Assembly (NCBI GenBank): GCA_947581895.1
Contig: CANPWE010000013.1
Span: forward strand, 1 to 34,732
Origin: an uncultured Clostridia bacterium
Lineage (GTDB): Bacteria; Bacillota; Clostridia; TANB77; CAG-508
Reading direction: 5' to 3'
DNA: 34,732 bases
The translations under genes and the position numbers were made by a program. This document shows, piece by piece, positions 16,065 to 23,784 of this stretch; within the stretch, counting starts at the first letter, position 1, and each line of letters begins with the position of its first letter. The notes under the pieces were generated by a model that was not told where the DNA came from, did not search any database, and saw only the letters and a program-made list of their open reading frames with translations.

Positions 16065-17624
16065 TTATAATAATCTTCTTGCCCCCCAATATTTTGATTT
16101 ATTCCAACTATCAGATAATCTACTAATTATAACACCTGTTGTGCTATCTGATGCGTGAACAAACTGATCATTTCCTATATAAATTCCAACATGACCTACT
16201 GTTTTTCCATCATTTGAGAATACTAATATATCTCCTGGTTGTAATGCATCTGTAACAGGTTTACCTTGTGTTGATTGTGCTCTTGCTGAATGACTTAATG
16301 AATATCCAAAATGTTTATATACATACATTGTTAAACCTGAGCAATCAAATGAATTAGGTCCTGCAGCACCATATACATATTTACATCCTACAAATTGTTT
16401 AGCATATGCTGCTATATCATTTCCTGTAACACCTGTTGATGAAACTGGTACATTACTATTATCTTGTGCTTCTACAATAACATTGTTTTGTTTTACTGCA
16501 GATGCTCTATCTATAGTATTACTTCTTGAAGAAACCTCTGTTTTCTGATTTGAAAGTAAATCACTTCTTATATATCCAGTTGTTCCATTAACTTCAACTT
16601 TATACCAACCATTTTCTTCTCCAATAACTTTTACTTCTTGATTTATAACTACATATTCAACTGCTTCAGAAGATGTATTTGCCTGACCTCTTACATTTGC
16701 TGATTCTACTTTAGCATACATTGTTTTTGGTGTATAAGTATTTGTTGTTTGATTATTTGTTGTTTGATTATTTGCTGTTTGATTGTTTGTTGTTTGATTA
16801 TTTGCTGTTTCATTGTTTGTTGTTTCATTGTTTGTTGTTTGATTATTTGTTGTTTGGTTATTTGTTTCTTCATTGTTTACTGCTTGATTGTTTGTTGTTT
16901 CATTATTTGTTACATTATTATTTTCCTCTGTTGTTTTTGTATTTTCATTATTATTAGCATTTTCACCATTTTTATCAGATACATTTTCTGTAGATATCTT
17001 ATCAATTCTTACCCATCCATTAGAATTTTCAGTTTTTATATATGCCCATAATCCTGCATTTGAAATTAATGTAACTTCTTCATCCTTTTTTACCTCTCCT
17101 ATATATTCAGATGTTACAACAGGTAATATATTTAAATTAGTATTATCTGCCATTTTATAAACATTATTTGGAGTTACATTATTATTTGTTTCATTTATAT
17201 TGTTGTTTTGAGTTTGATTTTCTTCAGAAACTTGATTATTATTTATTTCTCCATTATTATTAACATCTCCATTATTTTGCTCAGTTTGAGCTCCATTATT
17301 TTGATTGTTTTGTGTATTTTCATTATTAGTTCCCTCAGAATTATTTCCTTCTACATTTTCGTTTGTACTAATATAAGATTGGCTAACATATCCTGTTTTT
17401 CCATTAATTGAAACCTTATACCAATCTCCTTCTTTTGATAATATTTCAACAACATCATTTTCTGCTAATAAATCAATTATTTCTGCTTCAGTTGATGCAC
17501 TTCTTCTCAATCTTACATTTGTTCCTGTTAATTTTCCAGTTGAAGCAAATACTGGTATTTGCATAAATAATGAAACACCTATTACCATTGTACATAATCG
17601 AATTGAAAATTTTCTTTTTTTCAT
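16065..17624 (-). CDS. Secreted SH3b/NlpC-P60 peptidoglycan hydrolase
   Basis: Exported cell-wall endopeptidase of 519 residues. A signal peptide (about 1-27, ending IPVFA) precedes three bacterial SH3 domains: about 30-88, 155-215 and 305-360 (YAKVESANVRGQANTSSEAV). The NlpC/P60 domain spans about 395-519. Its catalytic Cys is in FDCSGL (near 426), with His in VGHVGIYI (near 477) and a third polar residue in FVHAS (near 489). The linker after the second SH3 domain is a tandem repeat of Thr/Asn/Gln/Glu encoded by 15-bp units. The ATG at 17624 is chosen over an upstream in-frame TTG because AAGGAG lies 8 bases before the ATG and only 3 before the TTG. The expected role is cleaving stem peptides in cell separation or wall turnover. 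Confidence 0.9.
   Translation of the reverse strand: MKKRKFSIRLCTMVIGVSLFMQIPVFASTGKLTGTNVRLRRSASTEAEIIDLLAENDVVEILSKEGDWYKVSINGKTGYVSQSYISTNENVEGNNSEGTNNENTQNNQNNGAQTEQNNGDVNNNGEINNNQVSEENQTQNNNINETNNNVTPNNVYKMADNTNLNILPVVTSEYIGEVKKDEEVTLISNAGLWAYIKTENSNGWVRIDKISTENVSDKNGENANNNENTKTTEENNNVTNNETTNNQAVNNEETNNQTTNNQTTNNETTNNETANNQTTNNQTANNQTTNNQTTNTYTPKTMYAKVESANVRGQANTSSEAVEYVVINQEVKVIGEENGWYKVEVNGTTGYIRSDLLSNQKTEVSSRSNTIDRASAVKQNNVIVEAQDNSNVPVSSTGVTGNDIAAYAKQFVGCKYVYGAAGPNSFDCSGLTMYVYKHFGYSLSHSARAQSTQGKPVTDALQPGDILVFSNDGKTVGHVGIYIGNDQFVHASDSTTGVIISRLSDSWNKSKYWGARRLL
16740..16919 (+). repeat. 15-bp tandem repeat inside the NlpC/P60 gene
   Basis: About twelve 15-base units of the type ATTTGTTGTTTGATT on the plus strand, coding TTNNQ/TTNNE on the minus strand. 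Units differ at a few positions. The period is a multiple of three, so gain or loss of units would change linker length without a frameshift. Confidence 0.85.
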
Positions 17625-17660
17625 AGTCAAAACTCCTTAAATTACTTATTTACTTAATAT

Positions 17661-17689
17661 AGTATATACTTTTTGGTAGGAAATGTCAA
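17661..17689 (-). promoter_or_regulatory. Promoter of the NlpC/P60 gene
   Basis: On the minus strand, TTGACA (17689-17684), a 17-base spacer and TATACT (17666-17661), about 40 bases before the ATG. Confidence 0.8.
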
Positions 17690-17721
17690 TATATATAGCA
17701 TAAAAACCATACAATTGCCAA

Positions 17722-17754
17722 AAAAACATTCAAGAAAAATTCTTGAATGTTTTT
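17722..17754 (-). terminator. tuf terminator
   Basis: A perfect 15-bp stem AAAAACATTCAAGAA / TTCTTGAATGTTTTT with a 3-base loop, 9 bases after the tuf stop. On the minus strand it runs into a T tract. Confidence 0.92.
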
Positions 17755-17762
17755 ATAATTTA

Positions 17763-18965
17763 TTACTCGATAATATCAGCAACAACTCCTGAACCAACTG
17801 TTCTACCACCTTCACGAATAGCGAATCTTAATCCTTTTTCTATAGCTATTGGTGTAATTAATTCAATAGTCATATCAATGTTATCACCTGGCATAACCAT
17901 TTCTGTTCCAGCAGGTAATTCAATAACACCTGTAACATCTGTTGTTCTAAAATAGAATTGTGGTCTATAACCATTGAAGAATGGTGTATGACGTCCACCT
18001 TCATCTTTAGTTAGAACATATACTTGTGATGTAAATTTTGTATGTGGATGAATTGTTCCTGGTTTTGCTAAAACTTGACCTCTTTCGATTTCATCTCTTT
18101 GAACACCTCTTAAAAGTACTCCAATGTTATCTCCAGCTTCAGCTTGGTCTAATAATTTTCTGAACATTTCAACACCTGTAATAACAGTTTTTGAAGATTC
18201 TTTTGCTAAACCAACGATTTCAACTTCATCTTGTAATTTAACAACTCCTCTTTCTACTCTACCTGTAGCAACTGTTCCACGTCCTGTAATTGTGAATACA
18301 TCTTCTACTGGCATTAAGAATGGTAAATCTGTTGGTCTTTCTGGTGTTGGTATATAACTATCAACTGCAGCCATTAACTCTAATATAGGAGCATATTCTG
18401 GTGCATTGATATCTTTTGATGTTGACTCTAATACAGCTAATGAAGATCCTTTTATAACTGGAATTTCATCTCCTGGGAAATCATAGCTTGATAATAAGTC
18501 TCTAACTTCCATTTCAACTAATTCTAATAATTCTGGATCATCAACCATATCACATTTATTTAAATAAACAACGATGTATTTAACACCAACTTGTCTAGCT
18601 AATAATATATGCTCTCTTGTTTGAGGCATTGGTCCATCAGCTGCAGAAACAACTAATATAGCACCATCCATTTGTGCAGCACCTGTAATCATGTTTTTAA
18701 CATAGTCAGCATGTCCTGGGCAGTCAACGTGTGCATAATGTCTATTTTCTGTTTCATATTCAACGTGAGCAGTATTAATTGTAATACCTCTTTCTCTTTC
18801 TTCTGGAGCTTTATCAATCATATCATAAGCTTCATATTTAGCTTTACCTTCCATTGCTAAAACTTTTGTAATAGCAGCTGTTGTTGTTGTTTTACCATGA
18901 TCAACGTGTCCGATTGTACCAATGTTAACGTGTGGTTTGGTTCTTTCAAATTTTTCCTTTGCCAT
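17763..18965 (-). CDS. tuf: Elongation factor Tu
   Basis: GTPase that brings aminoacyl-tRNA to the ribosomal A site. It is 400 residues, complete. G1 is GHVDHGKT (19-26), the DCPGH motif is near 81, and NKCD near 136. Beta-barrel domains 2 and 3 follow, ending GVVADIIE. The ATG at 18965 has AAAGGAGG just upstream. Its codon and amino-acid use is noticeably more conserved than in neighbouring genes, as expected for a highly expressed gene. It sits downstream of fusA in the usual str order but is separated by 438 bases and has its own promoter and leader, so it can be expressed independently. Confidence 0.98.
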   Translation of the reverse strand: MAKEKFERTKPHVNIGTIGHVDHGKTTTTAAITKVLAMEGKAKYEAYDMIDKAPEERERGITINTAHVEYETENRHYAHVDCPGHADYVKNMITGAAQMDGAILVVSAADGPMPQTREHILLARQVGVKYIVVYLNKCDMVDDPELLELVEMEVRDLLSSYDFPGDEIPVIKGSSLAVLESTSKDINAPEYAPILELMAAVDSYIPTPERPTDLPFLMPVEDVFTITGRGTVATGRVERGVVKLQDEVEIVGLAKESSKTVITGVEMFRKLLDQAEAGDNIGVLLRGVQRDEIERGQVLAKPGTIHPHTKFTSQVYVLTKDEGGRHTPFFNGYRPQFYFRTTDVTGVIELPAGTEMVMPGDNIDMTIELITPIAIEKGLRFAIREGGRTVGSGVVADIIE

Positions 18966-18987
18966 TAAATTTTCCTCCTTTAATTTT

Positions 18988-19034
18988 GGTGTAGGATAAT
19001 TCCTTAATCAAGACTATCTATTTTCTTGAACACC
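18988..19034 (-). ncRNA. Three-way-junction structure in the tuf leader
   Basis: Three stems pack into 47 bases: P1 GGTGT (19034-19030) with ACACC (18992-18988), P2 TCAAGA (19029-19024) with TCTTGA (19013-19008), and P3 AGGA (19004-19001) with TCCT (18996-18993). P1 abuts P2 and P3 directly, with 3 bases between P2 and P3. It lies just upstream of the tuf ribosome binding site. Confidence 0.5.
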
Positions 19035-19077
19035 TTTTTATATTTTTTTAAAATTAATAACTATATTAAACATAAGC

Positions 19078-19106
19078 ATTTTATAATATTTTTTTTAGTT
19101 TGGCAA
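19078..19106 (-). promoter_or_regulatory. tuf promoter
   Basis: On the minus strand, TTGCCA (19106-19101), a 17-base spacer and TAAAAT (19083-19078). It predicts a leader of about 105 bases, which includes the three-way-junction element. Confidence 0.6.
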
Positions 19107-19182
19107 GATGTTTTTGGAAAATAATTACATTATTATTAAAAATAAATTATATTCTATACTTTAATCATTATTATTTAATATT

Positions 19183-19221
19183 AAATTTTAATTTAGAGTT
19201 CGGAATTCTAAATTAAAATTT
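19183..19221. terminator. Long hairpin between fusA and tuf
   Basis: An 18-bp stem (19183-19200 with 19204-19221, one G-T or A-C pair depending on strand) and a 3-base loop. It probably ends the fusA transcript, but the T tract after it on the minus strand is poor, so partial read-through or a processing site is possible. Confidence 0.5.
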
Positions 19222-19403
19222 ACATTTATAAAGCATATTCACTAAACTTGCTTTTAAAATAAAATATATTAAATAAATTATAACCATTATTCATATAAAT
19301 ATATATTTTTTTAAATATCAATTCTGAATTCATATTTAATAATTAATAATTATGATATTTTCTTTAAATTCATATTTTTATTAAAAAATATTATTAAGCT
19401 CAT

Positions 19404-21488
19404 TTAATCTTCTTTTTTTGCTCTACTAGCCACAATATTGTCAAGTACTGATTTTGGAACTTCTTCATAATGGCTTGGTTCCATTGAATAAGTACCTCTA
19501 CCTTGTGTTTTTGAACGTAAGTCTGTAGCATAACCAAACATTTCTGATAATGGAATAAATCCTCTAACTATTTGGTTTCCACCTCTTGCTTCCATACCTT
19601 CCATTCTTCCTCTTCTTGAATTAATGTCTCCAATAACATCTCCCATATATTCTTCTGGAACAGTTACTTCAACTTTCATAATAGGCTCTAATAATACTGA
19701 TTTAGCTTGTTTACATCCCTCTTTGAATGCCATTGAACCAGCAATTTTAAATGCCATTTCTGAAGAGTCAACATCATGGTATGAACCATCTACTAAAGTA
19801 GCTTTGAAGTCAATAACTGGATATCCAGCTAAAATACCAGATTCAGCAGCTTCTCTAATTCCATCTTCAACTGGTTTAACATATTCTTTTGGAACAACAC
19901 CACCAACGATTTTGCTCTCAAATTCAATACCTGTACCTGGTTCTAATGGTTCCATTTCTAACCAAACATGACCATATTGTCCACGTCCACCAGATTGACG
20001 AATGAATTTTCCTTCTACTTTAACTTTGTTTCTAATTGTTTCTTTATAAGAAACTTGTGGTTTACCTACTGTACATTCAACTTTAAATTCTCTTTTTAAT
20101 CTATCAACGATAATGTCTAAGTGTAACTCACCCATACCAGCAATAACAGTTTGACCTGTTTCTTGATTTGTGTATGTTTTAAATGTTGGATCTTCTTCTG
20201 CTAATTTTGCTAAAGCAATTCCCATTTTTTCACTATTTGCCTTATCCTTTGGCTCAATAGCAATATCAATAACTGGTTCTGGGAATTCCATTGATTCTAA
20301 TATAACTGGATGTGCTGGATCACATAAAGTATCACCTGTTGAAACTTCTTTTAAACCAACAGCTGCACCTATATCACCTGCATATACTTTATCTATATCT
20401 TCTCTATGGTTAGCATGCATTTGAAGAATTCTACCAATTCTATCTTTTTTGTCTTTATTAGCATTTAATACTGTAGAACCTGAATCTAATGTTCCTGAAT
20501 ATACTCTAAAGAAGCATAATTTTCCAACAAATGGATCTGTAGCAATTTTAAATGCTAATGCTGAAAATGGTTCTGAATCAGAAGTTTTTCTTTCAACTTC
20601 ATTACCATCTGGATCAACACCTTTGATATTAGGAATATCTGTTGGTGCTGGCATATAATCAACTATATTATTTAAAAGTTCTTGAACACCTTTATTTTTA
20701 TAAGAAGAACCACAACATACTGGAACTACTGTATTAGCAATTGTTCCTTTTCTTAGTCCTTTTTTGATTTCTTCTTCAGTTAGTTCTTCACCTTCTAAAT
20801 ATTTCATCATTAATTCATCATCTTGTTCAGCTGCAGCTTCAATCATTTTTGCTCTATATTCTTCAGCCATAGCTTTTAAATCTTCAGGAATATCTTTTTC
20901 TTCTATTTCTTTTCCTAAATCATCTTTATGGATAAAAGCTTTCATTTTTATTAAATCAACTATTCCTTGGAAATTATCTTCTGCACCAATTGGTAATTGA
21001 ATTGGAATAGCATTTGCATTTAATCTATCTTTCATTTGCTCAACACAAGCCATAAAATCAGCACCTGTTATATCCATTTTATTAACATATGCCATTCTAG
21101 GAACTTGATATTTGTCAGCTTGTCTCCATACTGTTTCAGATTGTGGTTGAACACCACCTTTTGCTGCTAAAACAAGGATAGCACCATCTAATACTCTTAA
21201 AGATCTTTCAACTTCAACAGTAAAATCAACGTGACCAGGAGTATCTATAATATTAATTCTTGTATTATTCCAAAAACATGTTGTTGCAGCTGAAGTAATT
21301 GTAATACCTCTTTCTTGTTCTTGAACCATCCAGTCCATTGTTGCTTCACCCTCATGAACTTCTCCTATTTTATGAGTTCTACCTGTATAAAATAGAATTC
21401 TTTCAGTTGTTGTTGTTTTACCTGCATCAATGTGTGCCATTATTCCTATATTTCTTGTTCTCTCTAAAGGATAACTTCTACCAGCCAT
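19404..21488 (-). CDS. fusA: Elongation factor G
   Basis: GTPase that drives ribosomal translocation and, with ribosome recycling factor, subunit release. It is 694 residues, complete. G1 is AHIDAGKT (18-25), the DTPGH motif is near 82, and NKMD near 136. Domain IV carries the loop with [12 protein letters not shown], and the C-terminal half ends with the conserved [21 protein letters not shown]. The ATG at 21488 has a GAAGGAGG ribosome binding site. It sits third in the rpsL-rpsG-fusA-tuf order, but 314 bases after rpsG rather than closely coupled. A possible promoter is TTGGAA with TATATA about 19 bases further, near 21560-21590; this is weak. Confidence 0.98.
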   Translation of the reverse strand: MAGRSYPLERTRNIGIMAHIDAGKTTTTERILFYTGRTHKIGEVHEGEATMDWMVQEQERGITITSAATTCFWNNTRINIIDTPGHVDFTVEVERSLRVLDGAILVLAAKGGVQPQSETVWRQADKYQVPRMAYVNKMDITGADFMACVEQMKDRLNANAIPIQLPIGAEDNFQGIVDLIKMKAFIHKDDLGKEIEEKDIPEDLKAMAEEYRAKMIEAAAEQDDELMMKYLEGEELTEEEIKKGLRKGTIANTVVPVCCGSSYKNKGVQELLNNIVDYMPAPTDIPNIKGVDPDGNEVERKTSDSEPFSALAFKIATDPFVGKLCFFRVYSGTLDSGSTVLNANKDKKDRIGRILQMHANHREDIDKVYAGDIGAAVGLKEVSTGDTLCDPAHPVILESMEFPEPVIDIAIEPKDKANSEKMGIALAKLAEEDPTFKTYTNQETGQTVIAGMGELHLDIIVDRLKREFKVECTVGKPQVSYKETIRNKVKVEGKFIRQSGGRGQYGHVWLEMEPLEPGTGIEFESKIVGGVVPKEYVKPVEDGIREAAESGILAGYPVIDFKATLVDGSYHDVDSSEMAFKIAGSMAFKEGCKQAKSVLLEPIMKVEVTVPEEYMGDVIGDINSRRGRMEGMEARGGNQIVRGFIPLSEMFGYATDLRSKTQGRGTYSMEPSHYEEVPKSVLDNIVASRAKKED

Positions 21489-21802
21489 TTTTTTCCTCCT
21501 TCTTTTGGTTAGCTTATGAAATTTCTAAATTTTTATCAATAATTAATATAATCTTGATATATACATTATTTTTTCTGCTATTTTCCAAAAAAATTCATAA
21601 AATTTCTTAAGCTTCATAAATTTTTAATAAAAAATATAAATAAATTATTCATTTAATAATAATTTATTTATATAAATAATTTATATTTGCTAAAAATTAG
21701 CATAATATAATCAAAATCACTAATTATATGTCTAAACAGATTTTATTTTTTAGAAATATAAAATTAGATTTTTTTATAAACCTTAAATATATAAAGTTTA
21801 AA
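21489..21802. other. rpsG-fusA intergenic region
   Basis: These 314 bases hold no gene. They include an AT-only 16-bp hairpin (21634-21673) and a small perfect hairpin TGCTAA / TTAGCA (21688-21702). The remainder is AT-rich without other visible structure. Confidence 0.7.
21634..21673 (-). terminator. AT-only terminator-like hairpin downstream of rpsG
   Basis: A perfect 16-bp stem of only A and T (21634-21649 with 21658-21673), 8-base loop, followed on the minus strand by TTTTTTATT. The low stem stability makes termination efficiency uncertain. Confidence 0.55.
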
Positions 21803-22273
21803 TTAGAATTTATAATGTGCAAAAGCTTTATTAGCTTCAGCCATTCTATGCATATCTTCTTTCTTCTTAAATGCTCCACCATTTCCAGCAACTGCATCCA
21901 TTATTTCACCAGCTAATTTTTCAGACATTGTTTTTTCATGTCTAGTTCTAGCATATATAACTAACCATCTTAAACCTAATGTTTGTCTTCTTTCTGGTCT
22001 AATTTCAATTGGCACTTGATATGTAGCACCACCAATTCTTCTAGCTTTTACTTCTAGAACAGGCATTACATTATTAAGTGCTGCTTCAAATACTTCTAAT
22101 GCATCTTTTTGTTCTTTTTCTTTTATGATATCAAATGCATCATAAACTATTTTTTGAGCTACTGTTTTCTTACCATCTAACATAACATTGTTAATTAATT
22201 TTGTAACAACTTTGCTATTATATATTGGATCTGGTAATACTTCTCTTTTTGCTATATATCCTTTTCTTGGCAC
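21803..22273 (-). CDS. rpsG: 30S ribosomal protein S7
   Basis: Primary binder of the 16S rRNA 3' major domain and organiser of the 30S head. It is 156 residues, normal for bacteria. It begins [21 protein letters not shown] and carries the conserved [23 protein letters not shown]. The start is GTG at 22273, with GGAGGG 7 bases upstream. In E. coli S7 represses its own operon by binding the rpsL-rpsG spacer. Here that spacer is 244 bases and strongly structured, so a similar control is plausible but unproven. Confidence 0.98.
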   Translation of the reverse strand: MPRKGYIAKREVLPDPIYNSKVVTKLINNVMLDGKKTVAQKIVYDAFDIIKEKEQKDALEVFEAALNNVMPVLEVKARRIGGATYQVPIEIRPERRQTLGLRWLVIYARTRHEKTMSEKLAGEIMDAVAGNGGAFKKKEDMHRMAEANKAFAHYKF

Positions 22274-22297
22274 TATTCTTCCCTCCTTTTAATGATT

Positions 22298-22415
22298 TGA
22301 TACTTATTTTCCTCAAGTATCATAAGGTACTCTGAAAAACTTTTTAGTTTTCCCGTATAGTGCTATAATCTATTATTAATTTAAGTACCTTAAATTAGTA
22401 AGTTATTAGCACTAT
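22298..22415 (-). promoter_or_regulatory. Structured leader of rpsG
   Basis: Reading the minus strand toward rpsG: a 9-bp closing stem (22407-22415 with 22357-22365, ATAGTGCTA type) encloses an 8-bp hairpin (22378-22385 with 22389-22396, loop of 3). Then comes a GAAAAC/GTTTTC hairpin (22334-22352), then an 8-bp hairpin (22298-22305 with 22315-22322) with GAGG in its loop, then the ribosome binding site. An alternative 8-bp pairing links 22384-22391 to 22324-22331 (AAGGTACT/AGTACCTT) and excludes the inner hairpin. Confidence 0.55.
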
Positions 22416-22465
22416 TTAAATTTTTGCTTTTTGAAAGTTTTCATATATCTATATTAAAATTTTAG

Positions 22466-22493
22466 ATATTAATGTCTTTCTAACTATTATCAA
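22466..22493 (-). promoter_or_regulatory. Possible rpsG promoter
   Basis: On the minus strand, TTGATA (22493-22488), a 16-base spacer and TAATAT (22471-22466). It is a moderate match; it would place the whole structured leader in the rpsG transcript. Confidence 0.4.
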
Positions 22494-22517
22494 CCAATTA
22501 ACTTTCAATTTAGAATT

Positions 22518-22931
22518 CTATTTTTTTGGTTTTTTTGCTCCATATTTAGATCTAGCTTGCATTCTATCTTTAACACCTGCTGTATCTAATGTTCCTCTTA
22601 TAATATGGTATCTAACACCAGGTAAGTCCTTTACCCTTCCACCTCTTATTAATACAACACTATGTTCTTGTAAGTTGTGTCCAATACCTGGAATATAAGA
22701 TGTTACTTCATATCCATTTGAAAGTCTAACTCTGGCAACTTTTCTTAAAGCTGAGTTTGGTTTTTTTGGTGTAACTGTTTTAACAACTGTACAAACACCT
22801 CTTTTTTGTGGTGATCTTTTATTAGTCATTCTTTTTTTCATTGAATTATAACCATGTTGTAATGCTGGTGCTGTAGATTTTGTAACTCCAGTTTTTCTTC
22901 CTTTTCTTACTAATTGATTAATTGTTGGCAC
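22518..22931 (-). CDS. rpsL: 30S ribosomal protein S12
   Basis: Decoding-centre ribosomal protein. It is 137 residues, normal length. The conserved [17 protein letters not shown] loop and the [12 protein letters not shown] loop are intact; both keep the lysines that are replaced in classical streptomycin-resistant mutants, so the allele looks wild type. The start codon is GTG at 22931 with a near-perfect AGGAGGTGA 7 bases upstream. It is first in the str cluster and has its own promoter, with a stem-loop at the predicted mRNA 5' end. Confidence 0.98.
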   Translation of the reverse strand: MPTINQLVRKGRKTGVTKSTAPALQHGYNSMKKRMTNKRSPQKRGVCTVVKTVTPKKPNSALRKVARVRLSNGYEVTSYIPGIGHNLQEHSVVLIRGGRVKDLPGVRYHIIRGTLDTAGVKDRMQARSKYGAKKPKK

Positions 22932-22955
22932 TTAAATTTCACCTCCTGAAATAAT

Positions 22956-23010
22956 AATATAAACCGTTAGAAATTTGCAGTTTTAGCAATTTTATCTAAC
23001 GGTTTATATT
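22956..23010 (-). promoter_or_regulatory. Stem-loop at the 5' end of rpsL mRNA
   Basis: A perfect 16-bp inverted repeat (22956-22971 with 22995-23010, AACCGTTAGA type). Its 23-base loop can form a second hairpin around TTGC and GCAA. The outer end overlaps the -10 hexamer, and the other end is about 5 bases from the ribosome binding site. Confidence 0.65.
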
Positions 23011-23036
23011 TTATCATTTTTATGTTCAAAAGTCAA
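23008..23036 (-). promoter_or_regulatory. rpsL promoter
   Basis: On the minus strand, TTGACT (23036-23031), a 17-base spacer and TAAAAT (23013-23008). The predicted start falls inside the inverted repeat at 22995-23010. Confidence 0.7.
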
Positions 23037-23075
23037 TGGTTCCTGATTTTATTTTTGTTAAAATAACACTTTCTG

Positions 23076-23237
23076 TTATCTTTCATTTTCATCTTTATCA
23101 TTATCTAATTTTGAATTTTTTATAATCTTATCTAATACACCTATTTCACGTTCTATAGTTTCTTTTTCTTGTTGTTTTTTATTTTCATTATATTTTATTA
23201 ATTTTTCTTTATAACTTTCTTTACCTTCCATTGTCAT
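23076..23237 (-). CDS. Small charged protein, last gene of the unknown operon
   Basis: A 53-residue open frame beginning MTMEGKESYKEKLIKYNENK, rich in Lys, Glu and Asn and probably one long helix or coiled coil. Its ATG at 23237 overlaps the stop of the preceding 169-aa gene as ATGA, the classic arrangement for translational coupling. GGGAG lies 4 bases before this ATG and 10 before a second ATG two codons on. No hydrophobic segment is present. I do not recognise the family. The coupling and the ribosome binding site are the reasons for calling it real. Confidence 0.65.
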   Translation of the reverse strand: MTMEGKESYKEKLIKYNENKKQQEKETIEREIGVLDKIIKNSKLDNDKDENER

Positions 23238-23743
23238 TTATCTCCCTTTTTAAAAAATTTTATTATTTTATTGAACAATCTTTTTATAAAAGATTCATCA
23301 TATTTCATTAACTGATTTTTTCCACTTTTTGAATCATTTTCTGAAAAAATTTTTTCATTGTTTTTTTGGTTTTCTTTTCCTACATTATCATCAATTAAAT
23401 TACTACTTTTTTTATCTGTATCTTTTTCCCAAATATCCATTTTAATATTTTCTTGTAAAATTTCAAGATATTTTTTATCAAATTCTTTCCAGTTTTTCTT
23501 ACACTCATCATTTCCTATATATTCACTTATTATTATTGATAACAAAGCCCTTGTTTCAGGCATAAAATTCTGTTCTGTATATTTTTTTGAAATATCAATA
23601 TCTAATATATATTCATCATCCATATTATTTTTAATAGATTCTCTAAGATCATTTGGGATTTTTTCTTGTAGTGATTTACTCATATTATTAATTATATAAT
23701 TTAACTCTGTTAAACTTCTTTTAACTTTTGTATCTATCTTCAT
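23234..23743 (-). CDS. Unknown 169-aa helical protein
   Basis: Third gene of the unknown operon, starting 41 bases after the 1057-aa gene. The first 105 residues form a folded part with KIPNDLRESIKNNMDDEYIL and then ETRALLSIIISEYIGNDECKK. This resembles, from memory, small uncharacterised Clostridia proteins of the pattern KIP...I...D..Y...., ..QNIS..AKALLA.I...Y......; none has a known function. The last 60 residues are polar and disordered in appearance (Asn, Lys, Asp), ending in an amphipathic basic helix, FIKRLFNKIIKFFKKGDK, that could touch the membrane. The ATG at 23743 has AAGGA 5 bases upstream. The stop is shared with the start of the 53-aa gene. There is no signal peptide. Confidence 0.75.
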   Translation of the reverse strand: MKIDTKVKRSLTELNYIINNMSKSLQEKIPNDLRESIKNNMDDEYILDIDISKKYTEQNFMPETRALLSIIISEYIGNDECKKNWKEFDKKYLEILQENIKMDIWEKDTDKKSSNLIDDNVGKENQKNNEKIFSENDSKSGKNQLMKYDESFIKRLFNKIIKFFKKGDK

Positions 23744-23784
23744 ATTTTTCCTTACATTATATTTATTTAGGTTTTTGGTTATAC

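Larger units (their letters stand above)
18966..19403. other. fusA-tuf intergenic region
   Basis: These 438 bases contain no gene. They hold, in the minus-strand reading direction, AT-rich sequence, an 18-bp hairpin (19183-19221), the tuf promoter (19078-19106) and a structured tuf leader (18988-19034). Confidence 0.75.

Noticed and set aside
16740..16919. CRISPR array
   Set aside because: The 15-bp units are contiguous with no spacers and lie in frame inside a gene with clear domains on both sides.
16721..17160. Plus-strand Cys/Leu/Phe-rich frames opposite the NlpC/P60 linker
   Set aside because: They are antisense shadows of the 15-bp repeat; repeated CCLIIC-type sequence is an artefact of the TTNNQ coding.
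19624..21000. Several plus-strand frames opposite fusA
   Set aside because: fusA is unmistakable on the minus strand; the plus-strand frames lack ribosome binding sites and family resemblance.
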